The notes below the pieces were generated by a model. That model was not told the DNA's origin and ran no database searches. It worked only from the letters and a program-made list of their open reading frames with translations. Positions 5,906 through 13,161 of a stretch of DNA of 13,243 nucleotides are shown piece by piece. Each line of letters opens with the position of its first letter. Within the stretch, counting starts at the first letter, position 1. The position numbers and the translations under genes were made by a program. Origin of the DNA: CAIXOZ01 sp046091285. GTDB lineage: Bacteria; Cyanobacteriota; Cyanobacteriia; PCC-6307; Cyanobiaceae. The stretch is from contig JBJTBH010000132.1 in NCBI GenBank assembly GCA_046091285.1, positions 1 through 13,243 on the forward strand. Direction: 5' to 3'.

Positions 5906-7255
5906 ATGCCCTCGTCTGGTGGTTCCGGCGGCACTGCGCCGCCCTCGATTGCCGTGATCGGAGCCGGTGTGGCCGGCTGCACGACGGCGGCTCTGCTCAG
6001 CCGTGCCGGCTGGCCAGGTTCGATTGTGCTGTGGGAAACGGGTCGTGGCCCCGGAGGTCGGGCCGCCACCCGGCGGTCCCGCGACGACGCTCTTCTGCGC
6101 CTGGATCACGGTGCCCCTCTCCTCAACATCACCACAGATCCTGAGGTCACCAGAAACGTCAACTCGGGGGCCAGCAGGGACGTCATCACGGATGTCGTCG
6201 GCAGCGCTCCCCTCGGTGGGGGGGCATCCCGCCCGGCTCAGCTTGGTTCATCGCCCTGGGCTTGCCTGATCGAGGAGCTGGTCGCAGGTGGATGGTTGGA
6301 GCCCTGGCAGGGGGCCCGCGCCCGTCTGGATGTCCACGGCAACCTCCATCCGATCAGCACCGATCCGCTCGGTGAAGGCCTGCTGTATCGCGGCCGCGGT
6401 GGCATGGAGCAGCTCTGTCAGGGCTTGCTCAGGCTGGCCGGTTCGTCTGTGAACACCCGCTTCGGCACCCTGGTGCGTGATCTGAGGCCTGTGCCTGGCG
6501 TCGGTTGGCAGCTGCTCGACAGTGACGGTCGGGTGCTCGATCAGGTGGACTGGCTGATCCTCAGCAGCACCTTGCTGGCCCATGCCCGTGTTCAGCTGGT
6601 GCTGGACTGGGAGACCGTGCCGTTGGTCGAGGCGGCACGGGTGCTCGGGGATGTTCGTCTCGACCATGCTCTGGCCTCGATCGCAGCGCTGCGTTTCGAG
6701 GCTCGCAGCAATCTGTTGTTGTTGGTGCCGGCAGCTCACGCCCAGCCCTGGCTGGATCTCCCCTTCCGTCTGCTGGATCTCGATGCGGCCGCTCAGCAGC
6801 GTTTCCATCTGCGTCGGATCGCGGTTCAACCGCTGCCCGATGGTCGTTGCGCTGTGGTGGTGCATTCCTCGGCCACCTTCGCGGCCGAACACGTGGCGGT
6901 TTATGGCGCCCGTTCGTCGATCGCCCGGCTCCTGTCATCCCCCTCGCAGGCGGAGCGGGAGCAGGAGGTGATGGAGAAGCTCAGTGCGGCTCTGGAGGAT
7001 GCTCTCGGCGCCTGGCCGATCGCGCCACTGCCCCAGGAGGCTGATCGTCAGCTGATGCGCTGGGCCGCTGCCTTCCCCATCGGGGCCGGGCTGCCCGAAA
7101 CCCTGTTGCTCTGCTCCGCCAGTCGGATCGGTTTCTGCGGCGACTATGTCAGCGGTCCGGGATTCGGGCGGATCGAAGGGGCGATGACCTCCGCCAGCCG
7201 TCTGGTGGAGCAGCTGCTGGCCACAGCCCTTGACAGGTCCGTCATGGTTGGGTGA
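5906..7255 (+). CDS. Renalase-like FAD/NAD(P)-dependent oxidoreductase
   Basis: This is a flavoprotein of the NAD(P)/FAD-binding, renalase/amine-oxidase-like superfamily; its substrate is unknown. The 449-residue protein opens with a Rossmann dinucleotide motif IAVIGAGVAGCTTAALL (GxGxxG at 19-24), an acidic residue Glu44 placed to bind the FAD ribose, and the characteristic GRGPGGRAATRR followed by LDHGAPLLN (to about residue 74). The C-terminal FAD-contact region reads IGFCGDYVSGPGFGRIEGAM (about 408-427). Residues about 76-118 form a Ser/Gly-rich stretch that looks like a lineage insertion. It begins 15 bp after the UmuD-like gene and its stop overlaps the next start (TGATG), so it probably lies in one operon with the SepF-like gene. 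Specific chemistry cannot be read from the sequence. Confidence 0.85.
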   Translation: MPSSGGSGGTAPPSIAVIGAGVAGCTTAALLSRAGWPGSIVLWETGRGPGGRAATRRSRDDALLRLDHGAPLLNITTDPEVTRNVNSGASRDVITDVVGSAPLGGGASRPAQLGSSPWACLIEELVAGGWLEPWQGARARLDVHGNLHPISTDPLGEGLLYRGRGGMEQLCQGLLRLAGSSVNTRFGTLVRDLRPVPGVGWQLLDSDGRVLDQVDWLILSSTLLAHARVQLVLDWETVPLVEAARVLGDVRLDHALASIAALRFEARSNLLLLVPAAHAQPWLDLPFRLLDLDAAAQQRFHLRRIAVQPLPDGRCAVVVHSSATFAAEHVAVYGARSSIARLLSSPSQAEREQEVMEKLSAALEDALGAWPIAPLPQEADRQLMRWAAAFPIGAGLPETLLLCSASRIGFCGDYVSGPGFGRIEGAMTSASRLVEQLLATALDRSVMVG

Positions 7256-7527
7256 TGGAGAGTTCATTCCGCGATCGCAATCCGGAGGTGGTGGTGATCC
7301 ATCCGGTCGCCTTCACAGATGTGCAGCTCGCCCTGAGGATGCTGCGTGAACGCAAGACCGTCCTGCTCGACCTGGAGAGCCTGGGAGAGGGGGAGGCCCA
7401 GAGAGCGGTCGATTTCGTCTCCGGCGGGGTGGTGGCGATGGACGGTCAGACTGAGCGGCTGGGTGAGCGCACCTTCCTGTTCACACCGTCATCGGTGCTG
7501 ATCGAGCACGACCTGGGTGACGATTGA
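7255..7527 (+). CDS. Stand-alone SepF-core (DUF552) protein
   Basis: SepF tethers and organises FtsZ at the division ring through a globular core that dimerises and polymerises. This 90-residue product is essentially that core alone: VVVIHPVAFTDVQLALRMLR, then KTVLLDLESL, then AVDFVSGGVVAMDG and FLFTPSSVLIE. The Phe-Val-Ser-Gly segment with its conserved glycine (SGG, 56-58) is the core helix/turn. Canonical cyanobacterial SepF is roughly twice as long, with an N-terminal membrane-binding amphipathic helix and linker. Here only about 10 charged residues precede the core, so membrane targeting looks absent. ATG 7255 overlaps the preceding stop as TGATG, implying translational coupling; a GTG one codon earlier is less likely. 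It may be a second, divergent SepF paralogue. A role in division is unproven. Confidence 0.8.
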   Translation: MESSFRDRNPEVVVIHPVAFTDVQLALRMLRERKTVLLDLESLGEGEAQRAVDFVSGGVVAMDGQTERLGERTFLFTPSSVLIEHDLGDD

Positions 7528-7577
7528 AGCCCGTTCTGGGGGCCATCTGGGCGTCATCCGGGGCCCATCGATGACGA

Positions 7578-8459
7578 TCACGGCACGAGGCTGAGCTGGG
7601 CTCCATAGGGTCCGGCACCATCGAGGCAGGCCGCACCGCAGTGGCAGCCCAGGCTGATCGCTTCCTCCACCGACCAGTCCGCGGCCAGTCCGCAGGTGAC
7701 TCCGGCGGCAAAGGAGTCCCCGGCGCCGTAGGTATCGATGACGGCACCATGGCGCTGAGGTGCCAGGAACCGTCCGCCGGGGATCCGCAGGCCGCCGCGG
7801 CTGCCTTCGGTGGCGATCCGCAGCCGTGGTTCGGGGTTCAGATCCCCGACGCTGGTGCGTTCACCGGGATCGAGGCCACTGCCGATCAGGGCATCGAGCG
7901 GTACGGCGGCCTCCTGAAGCACCGGGAGCCGCACTCTGGGAGTCGCGGCCAGCACCCGGGCCGCCCGCGCCAGTCGCAGGGCCTTGGCATCGGCGGCGGT
8001 CACGAACACCCCATCCATGTCCTGCAGCCGGTGCCAGGGCAGCGGATCGCTGGCCAGGGGGGTGAGCCGTTCGCCGATCACCGTGATCGTCCGTTCGCCG
8101 CTGGTTTCGATAAAGGTCACCGCCCGCCGGGTCGGTGCCTGACGCCAGGCCACATGCAGCTCCAGCCCCAGAGCGGTGAGGGTACGGGCGGCCTGATGGC
8201 CGAGGGCATCATCCCCGAGGGCCGTGAAGAAGGGCACGCCGCTTCCGACCAGCCGGGCCATCTGCACAGCAACGACGGCACCGCCGCCGGCGGGGGCCTC
8301 ATGGGCGCTGCGCGCATGGACGATCGTTCCAGGTTGCGGCAGGGCATCGACGCTGATGAAACTGACCACCTCCACATGGCCGACCACGGCCATCCGCAGC
8401 GCGGTCAGAGGCGGCAACTGGTTCAGGGCCAGGGGATGCAGGGGTTCGGAGTGAGGCAT
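7578..8459 (-). CDS. PfkB-family carbohydrate kinase
   Basis: This is a ribokinase/PfkB-fold enzyme that transfers phosphate from ATP to a sugar, nucleoside or similar hydroxyl; the substrate is unknown. The 293-residue product begins with a typical MAVVGHVEVVSF first strand at about 23-34, has the substrate-side glycine cluster APAGGGAVV (about 56-64), and carries the second PfkB signature DTYGAGDSFAAG (242-253) with catalytic base Asp248. The length is normal. An in-frame ATG at 8570 would add 37 residues of non-family sequence and overlap the divergent neighbour, so the start at 8459 is preferred; ATG 8393 would clip the LPPLTALR lead-in. It is convergent with the SepF-like gene (50-bp gap) and divergent from the 250-aa gene (89-bp shared promoter region). 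Confidence 0.9.
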   Translation of the reverse strand: MPHSEPLHPLALNQLPPLTALRMAVVGHVEVVSFISVDALPQPGTIVHARSAHEAPAGGGAVVAVQMARLVGSGVPFFTALGDDALGHQAARTLTALGLELHVAWRQAPTRRAVTFIETSGERTITVIGERLTPLASDPLPWHRLQDMDGVFVTAADAKALRLARAARVLAATPRVRLPVLQEAAVPLDALIGSGLDPGERTSVGDLNPEPRLRIATEGSRGGLRIPGGRFLAPQRHGAVIDTYGAGDSFAAGVTCGLAADWSVEEAISLGCHCGAACLDGAGPYGAQLSLVP

Positions 8460-8548
8460 GGTGACGCTGCTGCCGCTGGCGCCATCGTCCCAGGGATGTG
8501 CCCCTAGCCTGCACAGCGTCGGATCTGCTGCGGTGACTGCTCCAGGCG

Positions 8549-9301
8549 ATGTCTTTCCGATCTCTGCCATCCCTGAGCAACGGTCAGCTTGAGACCCTGC
8601 TCGCTGCCCTGGATCCCCGGCTGGAGGGCTTTGGATCAGGCGGCAGCGAGCTCGATGATGCGGCGGCCTATATCGCCAGACTCGGCCTGGCCGGTGACGA
8701 TGGCCAGGGACGGGAATCGCCGTTGATCACCTGGCTGAGCACCTGGAGTGCCACGGGCGCCAATCGCGAGAGTCTGGCCCTGGCCGTGGCCACCCTGATC
8801 GCGGATCGTCAGGCCAGTCGTCATGCTCAGGCCCTTCAGCTTCACTGGGGCGGCGAGGGGCAGTCGCTTCAGGATCAGCTGCCGGTGTTGCTGGCCACGG
8901 TGGAGCGGCGGTTGCTGCTGGTCTTCGGGCCCACCAGTGAGGCTGACGCCCTGCTGCCGTTGCGCGATGCGATTCAGGTGCGACGTCATCAGGTGCCAAG
9001 CCTGCAGCTGCTGCTGGTGGCGGGACGGGGTCCGGCGTCGCCGGCGACGGAGGCCGCGCCTTCCGCTCTGGATGGCGGGCTGAGGCTGGTGGTCTGCGAT
9101 GACCTGGTGCGCTGGGCTCCTTCGAAGGGGCCCGGCGCTCTGGTCGGTCTGGAGCCGGACCTGCATCTGCGCAGTGAGGGGCAGGCCGAGGAGGTGTGGA
9201 TGCAGGTGCAGCGGCTGCTGGATCAAGGGTGGCTGCAGCCCTTGGACCTGCGGGGGGCGTCGGAGACCATCACCCCTCCAGGCTCGACTCGGGCGGGCTG
9301 A
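8549..9301 (+). CDS. Hypothetical protein, 250 residues
   Basis: I do not recognise this protein. It is 250 residues, soluble-looking (no membrane segment, no signal peptide), without cysteine-rich or nucleotide-binding motifs. The N-terminal half is helical and Leu/Ala-rich (LSNGQLETLLAALDPRLEGF, then AAYIARLGLAG). The centre has an alternating strand/helix pattern (RRLLLVFGPTSEADALLPLR, later LQLLLVAGRG and LRLVVCDDLV), which suggests an alpha/beta fold. The C-terminus ends in a Trp/Leu-rich helix and a short disordered tail. Codon use and GC look like those of its neighbours. It is divergent from the PfkB gene with an 89-bp gap. The frame is probably real because it is long, starts cleanly and fills an otherwise empty stretch. 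No function is assigned. Confidence 0.65.
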   Translation: MSFRSLPSLSNGQLETLLAALDPRLEGFGSGGSELDDAAAYIARLGLAGDDGQGRESPLITWLSTWSATGANRESLALAVATLIADRQASRHAQALQLHWGGEGQSLQDQLPVLLATVERRLLLVFGPTSEADALLPLRDAIQVRRHQVPSLQLLLVAGRGPASPATEAAPSALDGGLRLVVCDDLVRWAPSKGPGALVGLEPDLHLRSEGQAEEVWMQVQRLLDQGWLQPLDLRGASETITPPGSTRAG

Positions 9302-9440
9302 GGAGCGGTTCGCCAGACGACGGATGGGAAGGATCACGGATGGGGATGACGGCCGATGATTCCTCGATGAGGGCAGGCCTCCGCAGCCACGACCGGGATG
9401 CTGGATCTCTGAGAATCAGAAAGCCGGTTCGCTGTTCCCC

Positions 9441-10160
9441 TTGGACGTTTCCTTTCTCTCCAGCCTGGCTCAGCTGAACCCCGTCCTGATCACGAAGTCG
9501 TCGGTGTTCGGCTTCGGTATCGCCTTCAGTCCGCTCCATATCGCTGTGGTGGCGTTGCTGCTGCTGGGGCCCACTCCCGTGCGTCGCGCCATGGCCTATG
9601 TGGCTGGATGGTCGCTGGCCAATGCGCTGGCGATTGTGGTGCTGATGGTGCTGGGCGAGGTGTTCTCGATCACTCTCAGCCATGGCGAGCGGGAACAGGT
9701 GCTGGTGGATCTGCTCGGGGCCGGTGCCCTGATCGGCCTCGGCCTCTATGAGCTCACACCCCGCGCTTCTCTGGCGGAGGAGGGCATGGCCATCAGGCTG
9801 ATGAATCAGTTGCCCGACTTCAGCACCTTCACCCTGGTGCTGATCGGTGCCAGCAGTGCTCTTCTGACGCCGGAGAACCTGGTTTTCTATCTCAAGGAGG
9901 CGGGCCTGCTGCTGCTCAATGAACCCGGTCTGAAGGCTGATGCTGAGGTCACCGGCTTGTTCACGCTTGTCGCCAGTTCTCTGCTGCTGCTGCCCCCACT
10001 CGTCTGGATGCTCAGTGCCGGTCGGGTGCGTGATGCGATCGTCCGCCTGGAGGATTGGCTGCAGCACAGCGCCGAATGGCTGGTCGGGGTGCTGGCCCTG
10101 GTGCTGGGGGCCTACCTGCTCTACGAGGGCCTGCATGGTCTCAATCTGATGACCGCCTGA
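9441..10160 (+). CDS. GAP family (Sap/LysE-like) integral membrane protein
   Basis: This is a six-helix membrane protein resembling the GAP/Sap family (sulfolipid-addressing protein, distantly LysE-like), members of which export small molecules or lipids; no substrate can be assigned. The 239-residue product has hydrophobic segments at about 20-42 (FGFGIAFSPLHIAVVALLLL), 48-69, 87-102, 130-146, 171-190 and 212-235. A cytosolic-looking charged segment (RASLAEEGMAIRL) lies between helices 3 and 4. The frame opens after a TGA at 9357 and has no ATG or GTG before the first membrane segment. TTG at 9441 giving MDVSFLSSL is the best start, with no clear Shine-Dalgarno. The frame continues open directly after the stop for 31 further codons (see findings). 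Confidence 0.75.
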   Translation: MDVSFLSSLAQLNPVLITKSSVFGFGIAFSPLHIAVVALLLLGPTPVRRAMAYVAGWSLANALAIVVLMVLGEVFSITLSHGEREQVLVDLLGAGALIGLGLYELTPRASLAEEGMAIRLMNQLPDFSTFTLVLIGASSALLTPENLVFYLKEAGLLLLNEPGLKADAEVTGLFTLVASSLLLLPPLVWMLSAGRVRDAIVRLEDWLQHSAEWLVGVLALVLGAYLLYEGLHGLNLMTA

Positions 10161-10644
10161 GTGTCTGAGGAGGCTGACGATCGTCGTTCCAGCGGTGACG
10201 GACCGGCGGATGAACCCTGGGCGGGTTTCGCCCGGCGGACGGGGCATTCGGGCTGATCAGCACCGGTTCCAGCCGTTGGACCATTGGTATCGCTGCAGCG
10301 ACTCGCCCGATTGATCACGGATCCTGAGGGGTGAAGTTCTTGGACGCTTTTCCCCGGGGGGACCGGGTTTTCCGCAGATCCCCCCCGGCTTTTCCCCAGG
10401 CGGGAGCCTGATTGGATCGCTGCTGACGTCCGTCTGATCGTTGGTTGTGGAGACCCTCGTTCTCCCCTTGACGACCTCGGGCTCGGTGGTCTGAGGGGGA
10501 TCAAGACGCGGACGGAGGCGGGCAAAAGGAACGCCAGGACATCCAGCGCACATTGAGACGAATTGGGCGCGGAATGAGATTGCTGTTTTGACGGGAGGGG
10601 TCCTGCCGTGGCGTGATGGTGGGGCCCCCGGACATACCAGACGC
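10161..10644. other. Intergenic region before the DUF2811 gene
   Basis: This 484-bp stretch has no convincing gene. Just after the GAP gene there is a palindrome GACGATCGTC (10176-10185) and a GC hairpin GGGCG/CGCCC with a 5-nt loop (10219-10233) but no T-run, so it is not a clear terminator. Between 10346 and 10397 the motif TTTTCC recurs three times (separate entry). A TTGACG hexamer at 10588-10593 lies about 50 bp before the DUF2811 start, but no fitting -10 is visible. Confidence 0.45.
10346..10397. repeat. Spaced TTTTCC / GCTTTTCCCC repeats
   Basis: GCTTTTCCCC occurs at 10346-10355 and identically at 10388-10397. A third TTTTCC lies between them at 10368-10373, giving spacings of 20 and 22 bp (about two helical turns). 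The tract also has a G-run (10356-10361) and a C-run (10380-10386) that can pair as GGGGGGA/TCCCCCC around the middle repeat. The TTCCCCGG flavour recalls the repeat near 3190-3227. Confidence 0.4.
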
Positions 10645-10875
10645 ATGAGTGATATTCCCGACCACGCTCCCCTGTCCGTCAGCGTCGAGAACCAGTTCCC
10701 GCAGGATCTGTTCGATGCGATGCGCCAGTTCATCGGTGGTCACCCGGAGTGGGATCAGTACCGGTTGATGCAGGCCGCTCTGGCGGGCTTCCTGTTCCAG
10801 CAGGGCTGCCAGGACCGTGCAGTGGTCCGTCACTACCTCAACGGTCTTTTCCACCGACCGACGGCGATCAACTGA
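10645..10875 (+). CDS. DUF2811 domain protein
   Basis: This is a 76-residue protein of the cyanobacterial DUF2811 family, whose function is unknown. It shows the family layout: a beta-like start (LSVSVENQFPQDLFDAM), the signature GGHPEWDQYRLMQAALAGFL (31-50), then FQQGCQDRAVVRHYLNGLFH. This is an all-helical, ribbon-helix-helix-sized soluble protein without membrane segments. The start at 10645 (MSDIPDHAP) is chosen because the 19 residues before it, from an in-frame ATG at 10588, are non-family sequence. It stands alone on its strand, and its last 8 bp overlap the end of the convergent dehydrogenase gene. Confidence 0.85.
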   Translation: MSDIPDHAPLSVSVENQFPQDLFDAMRQFIGGHPEWDQYRLMQAALAGFLFQQGCQDRAVVRHYLNGLFHRPTAIN

Positions 10876-11905
10876 AACCGTCGAGCACCAGCTTGCCGAT
10901 GCTGTGGTGGGCCTCCAGTTCAGCGTGAGCCCGGCGCAGGCCGGCCGCCGAGATCGCTCCGAGAAAGGTTCGGGCGGTGCTGCGCAGACTGCCCCGGTCC
11001 ACAAGATCAGCCACCGTCGTCAGAATTTCCCCCTGACGTCCCATGTCCTCGGTCTGGAACAGGGAGCGGGTGAACATCAGTTCCCAGTGCAGCGACAGGC
11101 TCTTGCGTTTCAGGCTGAGCAGGTTGATCGCCGTTGGATCGGGATCATCGATCAGGGCGAGGGCTCCCTGCGGTCTCAGCAGATCCACCAGCGCTTCGAA
11201 GTGAACGTGTGTGTGGGTGAGGCTGGCCACCAGCTCGATGCCGCTGATGCCGATCGCTTCCAGTTGTGGACGCAACGGCTGGTGGTGATTGATCACGGCA
11301 TCGGCGCCCAGGGCTTCCAGCCAGGTCATGCCTTCGCCCGTGGAGGCGGTGGCCACCACCTTCAGACCGCTGCAGCGTTGGGCCAGCTGCACCAGCATCG
11401 AACCAACGCCACCGGCGCCGCCGATCACCAGCAGGGTGGAACCAGAGCCTGCGATTCCACCGGCCTGCAGCGGCAGTCTCAGGCGATCCTCCAGCAATTC
11501 CCAGGCCGTGATCGCGCTCAGCGGCAGGGCCGCTGCCTCGGGGGCCGTCAGGGAGCGGGGCCGGCGCCCCACCAGGCGCGCATCGACGGCATGCCACTCG
11601 GACTGGCAGCCCGGGCGATTCAGGGCCCCTGCGTACCAGATCCGATCGCCAGGCTGGAAGCCGCGAACGTCAGCGCCCACAGCCTCAACCACGCCGGCGC
11701 AGTCCCAGCCGAGCACCCGCCATTGGCCCGGGGCCGGCGTTTCCCGGCGCCGCACCTTCGTGTCCACCGGATTGACACCGACGGCCTGCACGCGCACCAG
11801 CAGGTCGCCATCCCCGTAAAGCGGCATCGGCAGCTCGATGTCACAGAGGGCCTGGTCATCGTCGATCGGGAGGCTGTGCTGATAGCCGACGGCACGCATG
11901 GTCAT
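10868..11905 (-). CDS. MDR-family NADPH:quinone reductase / alcohol dehydrogenase-like protein
   Basis: This is a medium-chain dehydrogenase/reductase of the zinc-independent quinone-oxidoreductase type, expected to reduce quinones, enones or related carbonyls with NAD(P)H. Of its 345 residues, the GroES-like domain includes VGVNPVDTKVR (42-52) and LGWDCAGVVEAVG (65-77), and the cofactor motif is VIGGAGGVGSM (160-170) in the Rossmann domain. The cysteine/histidine zinc ligands of classical alcohol dehydrogenases are not evident, despite the common name 'zinc-binding dehydrogenase'. The start is ATG 11905; ATG 11899 (MRAVGY) is equally family-like and has AGGG about 7-10 bases upstream. It begins 15 bp after csaB in the same direction, so it is probably cotranscribed with csaB. 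The substrate is unknown. Confidence 0.9.
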   Translation of the reverse strand: MTMRAVGYQHSLPIDDDQALCDIELPMPLYGDGDLLVRVQAVGVNPVDTKVRRRETPAPGQWRVLGWDCAGVVEAVGADVRGFQPGDRIWYAGALNRPGCQSEWHAVDARLVGRRPRSLTAPEAAALPLSAITAWELLEDRLRLPLQAGGIAGSGSTLLVIGGAGGVGSMLVQLAQRCSGLKVVATASTGEGMTWLEALGADAVINHHQPLRPQLEAIGISGIELVASLTHTHVHFEALVDLLRPQGALALIDDPDPTAINLLSLKRKSLSLHWELMFTRSLFQTEDMGRQGEILTTVADLVDRGSLRSTARTFLGAISAAGLRRAHAELEAHHSIGKLVLDGFS

Positions 11906-11920
11906 CCCTGGATGGAGGGT

Positions 11921-13021
11921 TCAGAGGGCTGAGAAGCGGATCAGCAGCTCCTGATGAACAGCCGTTCCCGCCTGCAGCCTGGCCAGGGTCGCGGCTGCCT
12001 GGGGCTGATCGAGTTGCTGTTGCCAGTGATCCTGCAGGGAGGCCGTGCTCGGGAGGTTGGCCAGATCGCTGCAAGGGCACCCCAGGGCCCGGGCCGCGAC
12101 GGCCACCTTCGGGTCATAGCTCAGGGCAGCACAGGGACTGCCGGCCAGGGCCGCCAGGATCAGCCCATGCAGGCGCATCGCCAGCACCAGTCCCGCCCGA
12201 CGGAAGAGGTTCGTCGCTTCTTCCACCGTCGTGACGGGCTGCTCCCGGCTGCGGGCGGCGAGGTCGGGAGGCAGCAGGCCTTGCTTCGTCAGCTCACGGA
12301 GCAGGCCCCGATCCTGTTCCTGATGGAAGGGCACCCAGATCACCTCGCGTTGCTCTCTCTGCGCCAGCTGATCCAGCGCATGGAGCACGGGACGCCAGCG
12401 CTCCCCCAGCAGCCAGGTGGTCGGGCGCCAGCAGAGCACGATCGGCCCGCCGGATCCCTGCCAGGGACTGGTGGGCAACGACCAGACCGGATCGGAACCG
12501 CTGGCGGCGCTCACCCCCAGCCGTTCGGCGAGGGCCTGGGATTCGGGATCCCGCCAGGTGATGCCGGCGGCCTGGGGGAGCACGGCCCGCGCGATGAGGC
12601 GACTGATTCTGCGCCGGAGGGGTCCCAGACCCTGGCCCCAGAGCAGCACCGGTTTGTCCAGCAGCCTGGCGGTTCCGATCAGGGTCGCGTAATAAACCAG
12701 GCTTCTCAGGCTGGTGGCGTCCTGAAGCAGGCTGCCACCGCCCAGCACCAGTCCGTCGCAGCGTCTGAGGGCCCTGAGCACCTCTTTCAGGCTTCGTCGT
12801 TGCACCGTGGCCACACCATGGCGGGCTTCCACCTCGTCGCGGTCATGGGCGGTGACCAGGGGCTGCCAAGCGGTCGGCAGCTGCAGAAGCAGTGCGGCGA
12901 GCAGAGCGTCATCGCCGAGGTTGTGCTCGCCGTAATAGCCGCAGACAAGAGGTCGTCGAATCAACGAGGGTCTCTGGCCTCCATGCACAGGAGTGATCTC
13001 TGGCGTCATCTCCGGCGTCAT
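11921..13021 (-). CDS. csaB: Polysaccharide pyruvyl transferase CsaB
   Basis: CsaB-type enzymes transfer a pyruvyl group from phosphoenolpyruvate to a cell-surface polysaccharide; in Bacillus the ketal anchors SLH-domain proteins, and cyanobacterial outer-membrane SLH porins are thought to use a similar anchor. The 366-residue product shows the family landmarks: CGYYGEHNLGDDALL near 27-41, CDGLVLGGGSLLQDATS (88-104), LLWGQGLGP (126-134) and AMRLHGLILAALAG (281-294). The frame stays open up to 13183, but that part crosses the psbA terminator, so the start is ATG 13021, preceded by a GGGGAAGGG purine tract. A second ATG lies four codons on (13009) in a 12-bp tandem repeat. It is followed after 15 bp by the dehydrogenase gene. 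The enzyme class is firm; the polymer acted on is inferred. Confidence 0.9.
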   Translation of the reverse strand: MTPEMTPEITPVHGGQRPSLIRRPLVCGYYGEHNLGDDALLAALLLQLPTAWQPLVTAHDRDEVEARHGVATVQRRSLKEVLRALRRCDGLVLGGGSLLQDATSLRSLVYYATLIGTARLLDKPVLLWGQGLGPLRRRISRLIARAVLPQAAGITWRDPESQALAERLGVSAASGSDPVWSLPTSPWQGSGGPIVLCWRPTTWLLGERWRPVLHALDQLAQREQREVIWVPFHQEQDRGLLRELTKQGLLPPDLAARSREQPVTTVEEATNLFRRAGLVLAMRLHGLILAALAGSPCAALSYDPKVAVAARALGCPCSDLANLPSTASLQDHWQQQLDQPQAAATLARLQAGTAVHQELLIRFSAL

Positions 13022-13086
13022 CGCTGCCCTTCCCCTGCGTGACCATGATCCCGCAATCCGCTCGCGTTCGCAGGGCACCAGCCAAC

Positions 13087-13112
13087 AAAAAAAGGGCCCG
13101 CAAGGGCCCTTT
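13087..13112 (-). terminator. Rho-independent terminator after psbA
   Basis: On the minus strand a perfect 9-bp stem (AAAGGGCCC at 13112-13104, GGGCCCTTT at 13099-13091) with a 4-nt loop runs into seven consecutive T residues (13093-13087). This is a textbook intrinsic terminator for the psbA transcript, ending 65 bp before the csaB start and insulating that gene. Confidence 0.92.
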
Positions 13113-13116
13113 GGGG

Positions 13117-13140
13117 TGGATCCCCTCGAAAGGGGATCCA
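13117..13140 (-). other. UUCG-loop hairpin in psbA 3' UTR
   Basis: A perfect 10-bp stem, TGGATCCCCT/AGGGGATCCA, encloses a TTCG tetraloop as read on the minus strand, directly before the terminator hairpin. UUCG loops form very stable RNA hairpins, so this may protect the psbA mRNA 3' end from exonucleases; that role is inference. Confidence 0.7.
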
Positions 13141-13161
13141 GGAATTGGATGATGTGATCAG

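Noticed and set aside
7552..7576. CGTCATC/GATGACG inverted repeat between the convergent SepF-like and PfkB genes as a bidirectional terminator
   Set aside because: The 7-bp stem has an 11-nt loop and no T-run on either strand.
8460..8570. Longer N-terminus for the PfkB kinase from ATG 8570
   Set aside because: The extra 37 residues do not look like PfkB sequence and would overlap the divergent 250-aa gene.
10588..10593. TTGACG as the -35 of a DUF2811 promoter
   Set aside because: No acceptable -10 hexamer 16-18 bp downstream.
10817..13042. Two long plus-strand open frames (about 370 and 360 codons) opposite the dehydrogenase and csaB genes
   Set aside because: They mirror recognised genes codon for codon on the other strand, are rich in Gln/His/Gly/Arg and show no domain. 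This is typical of antisense frames in GC-rich DNA.
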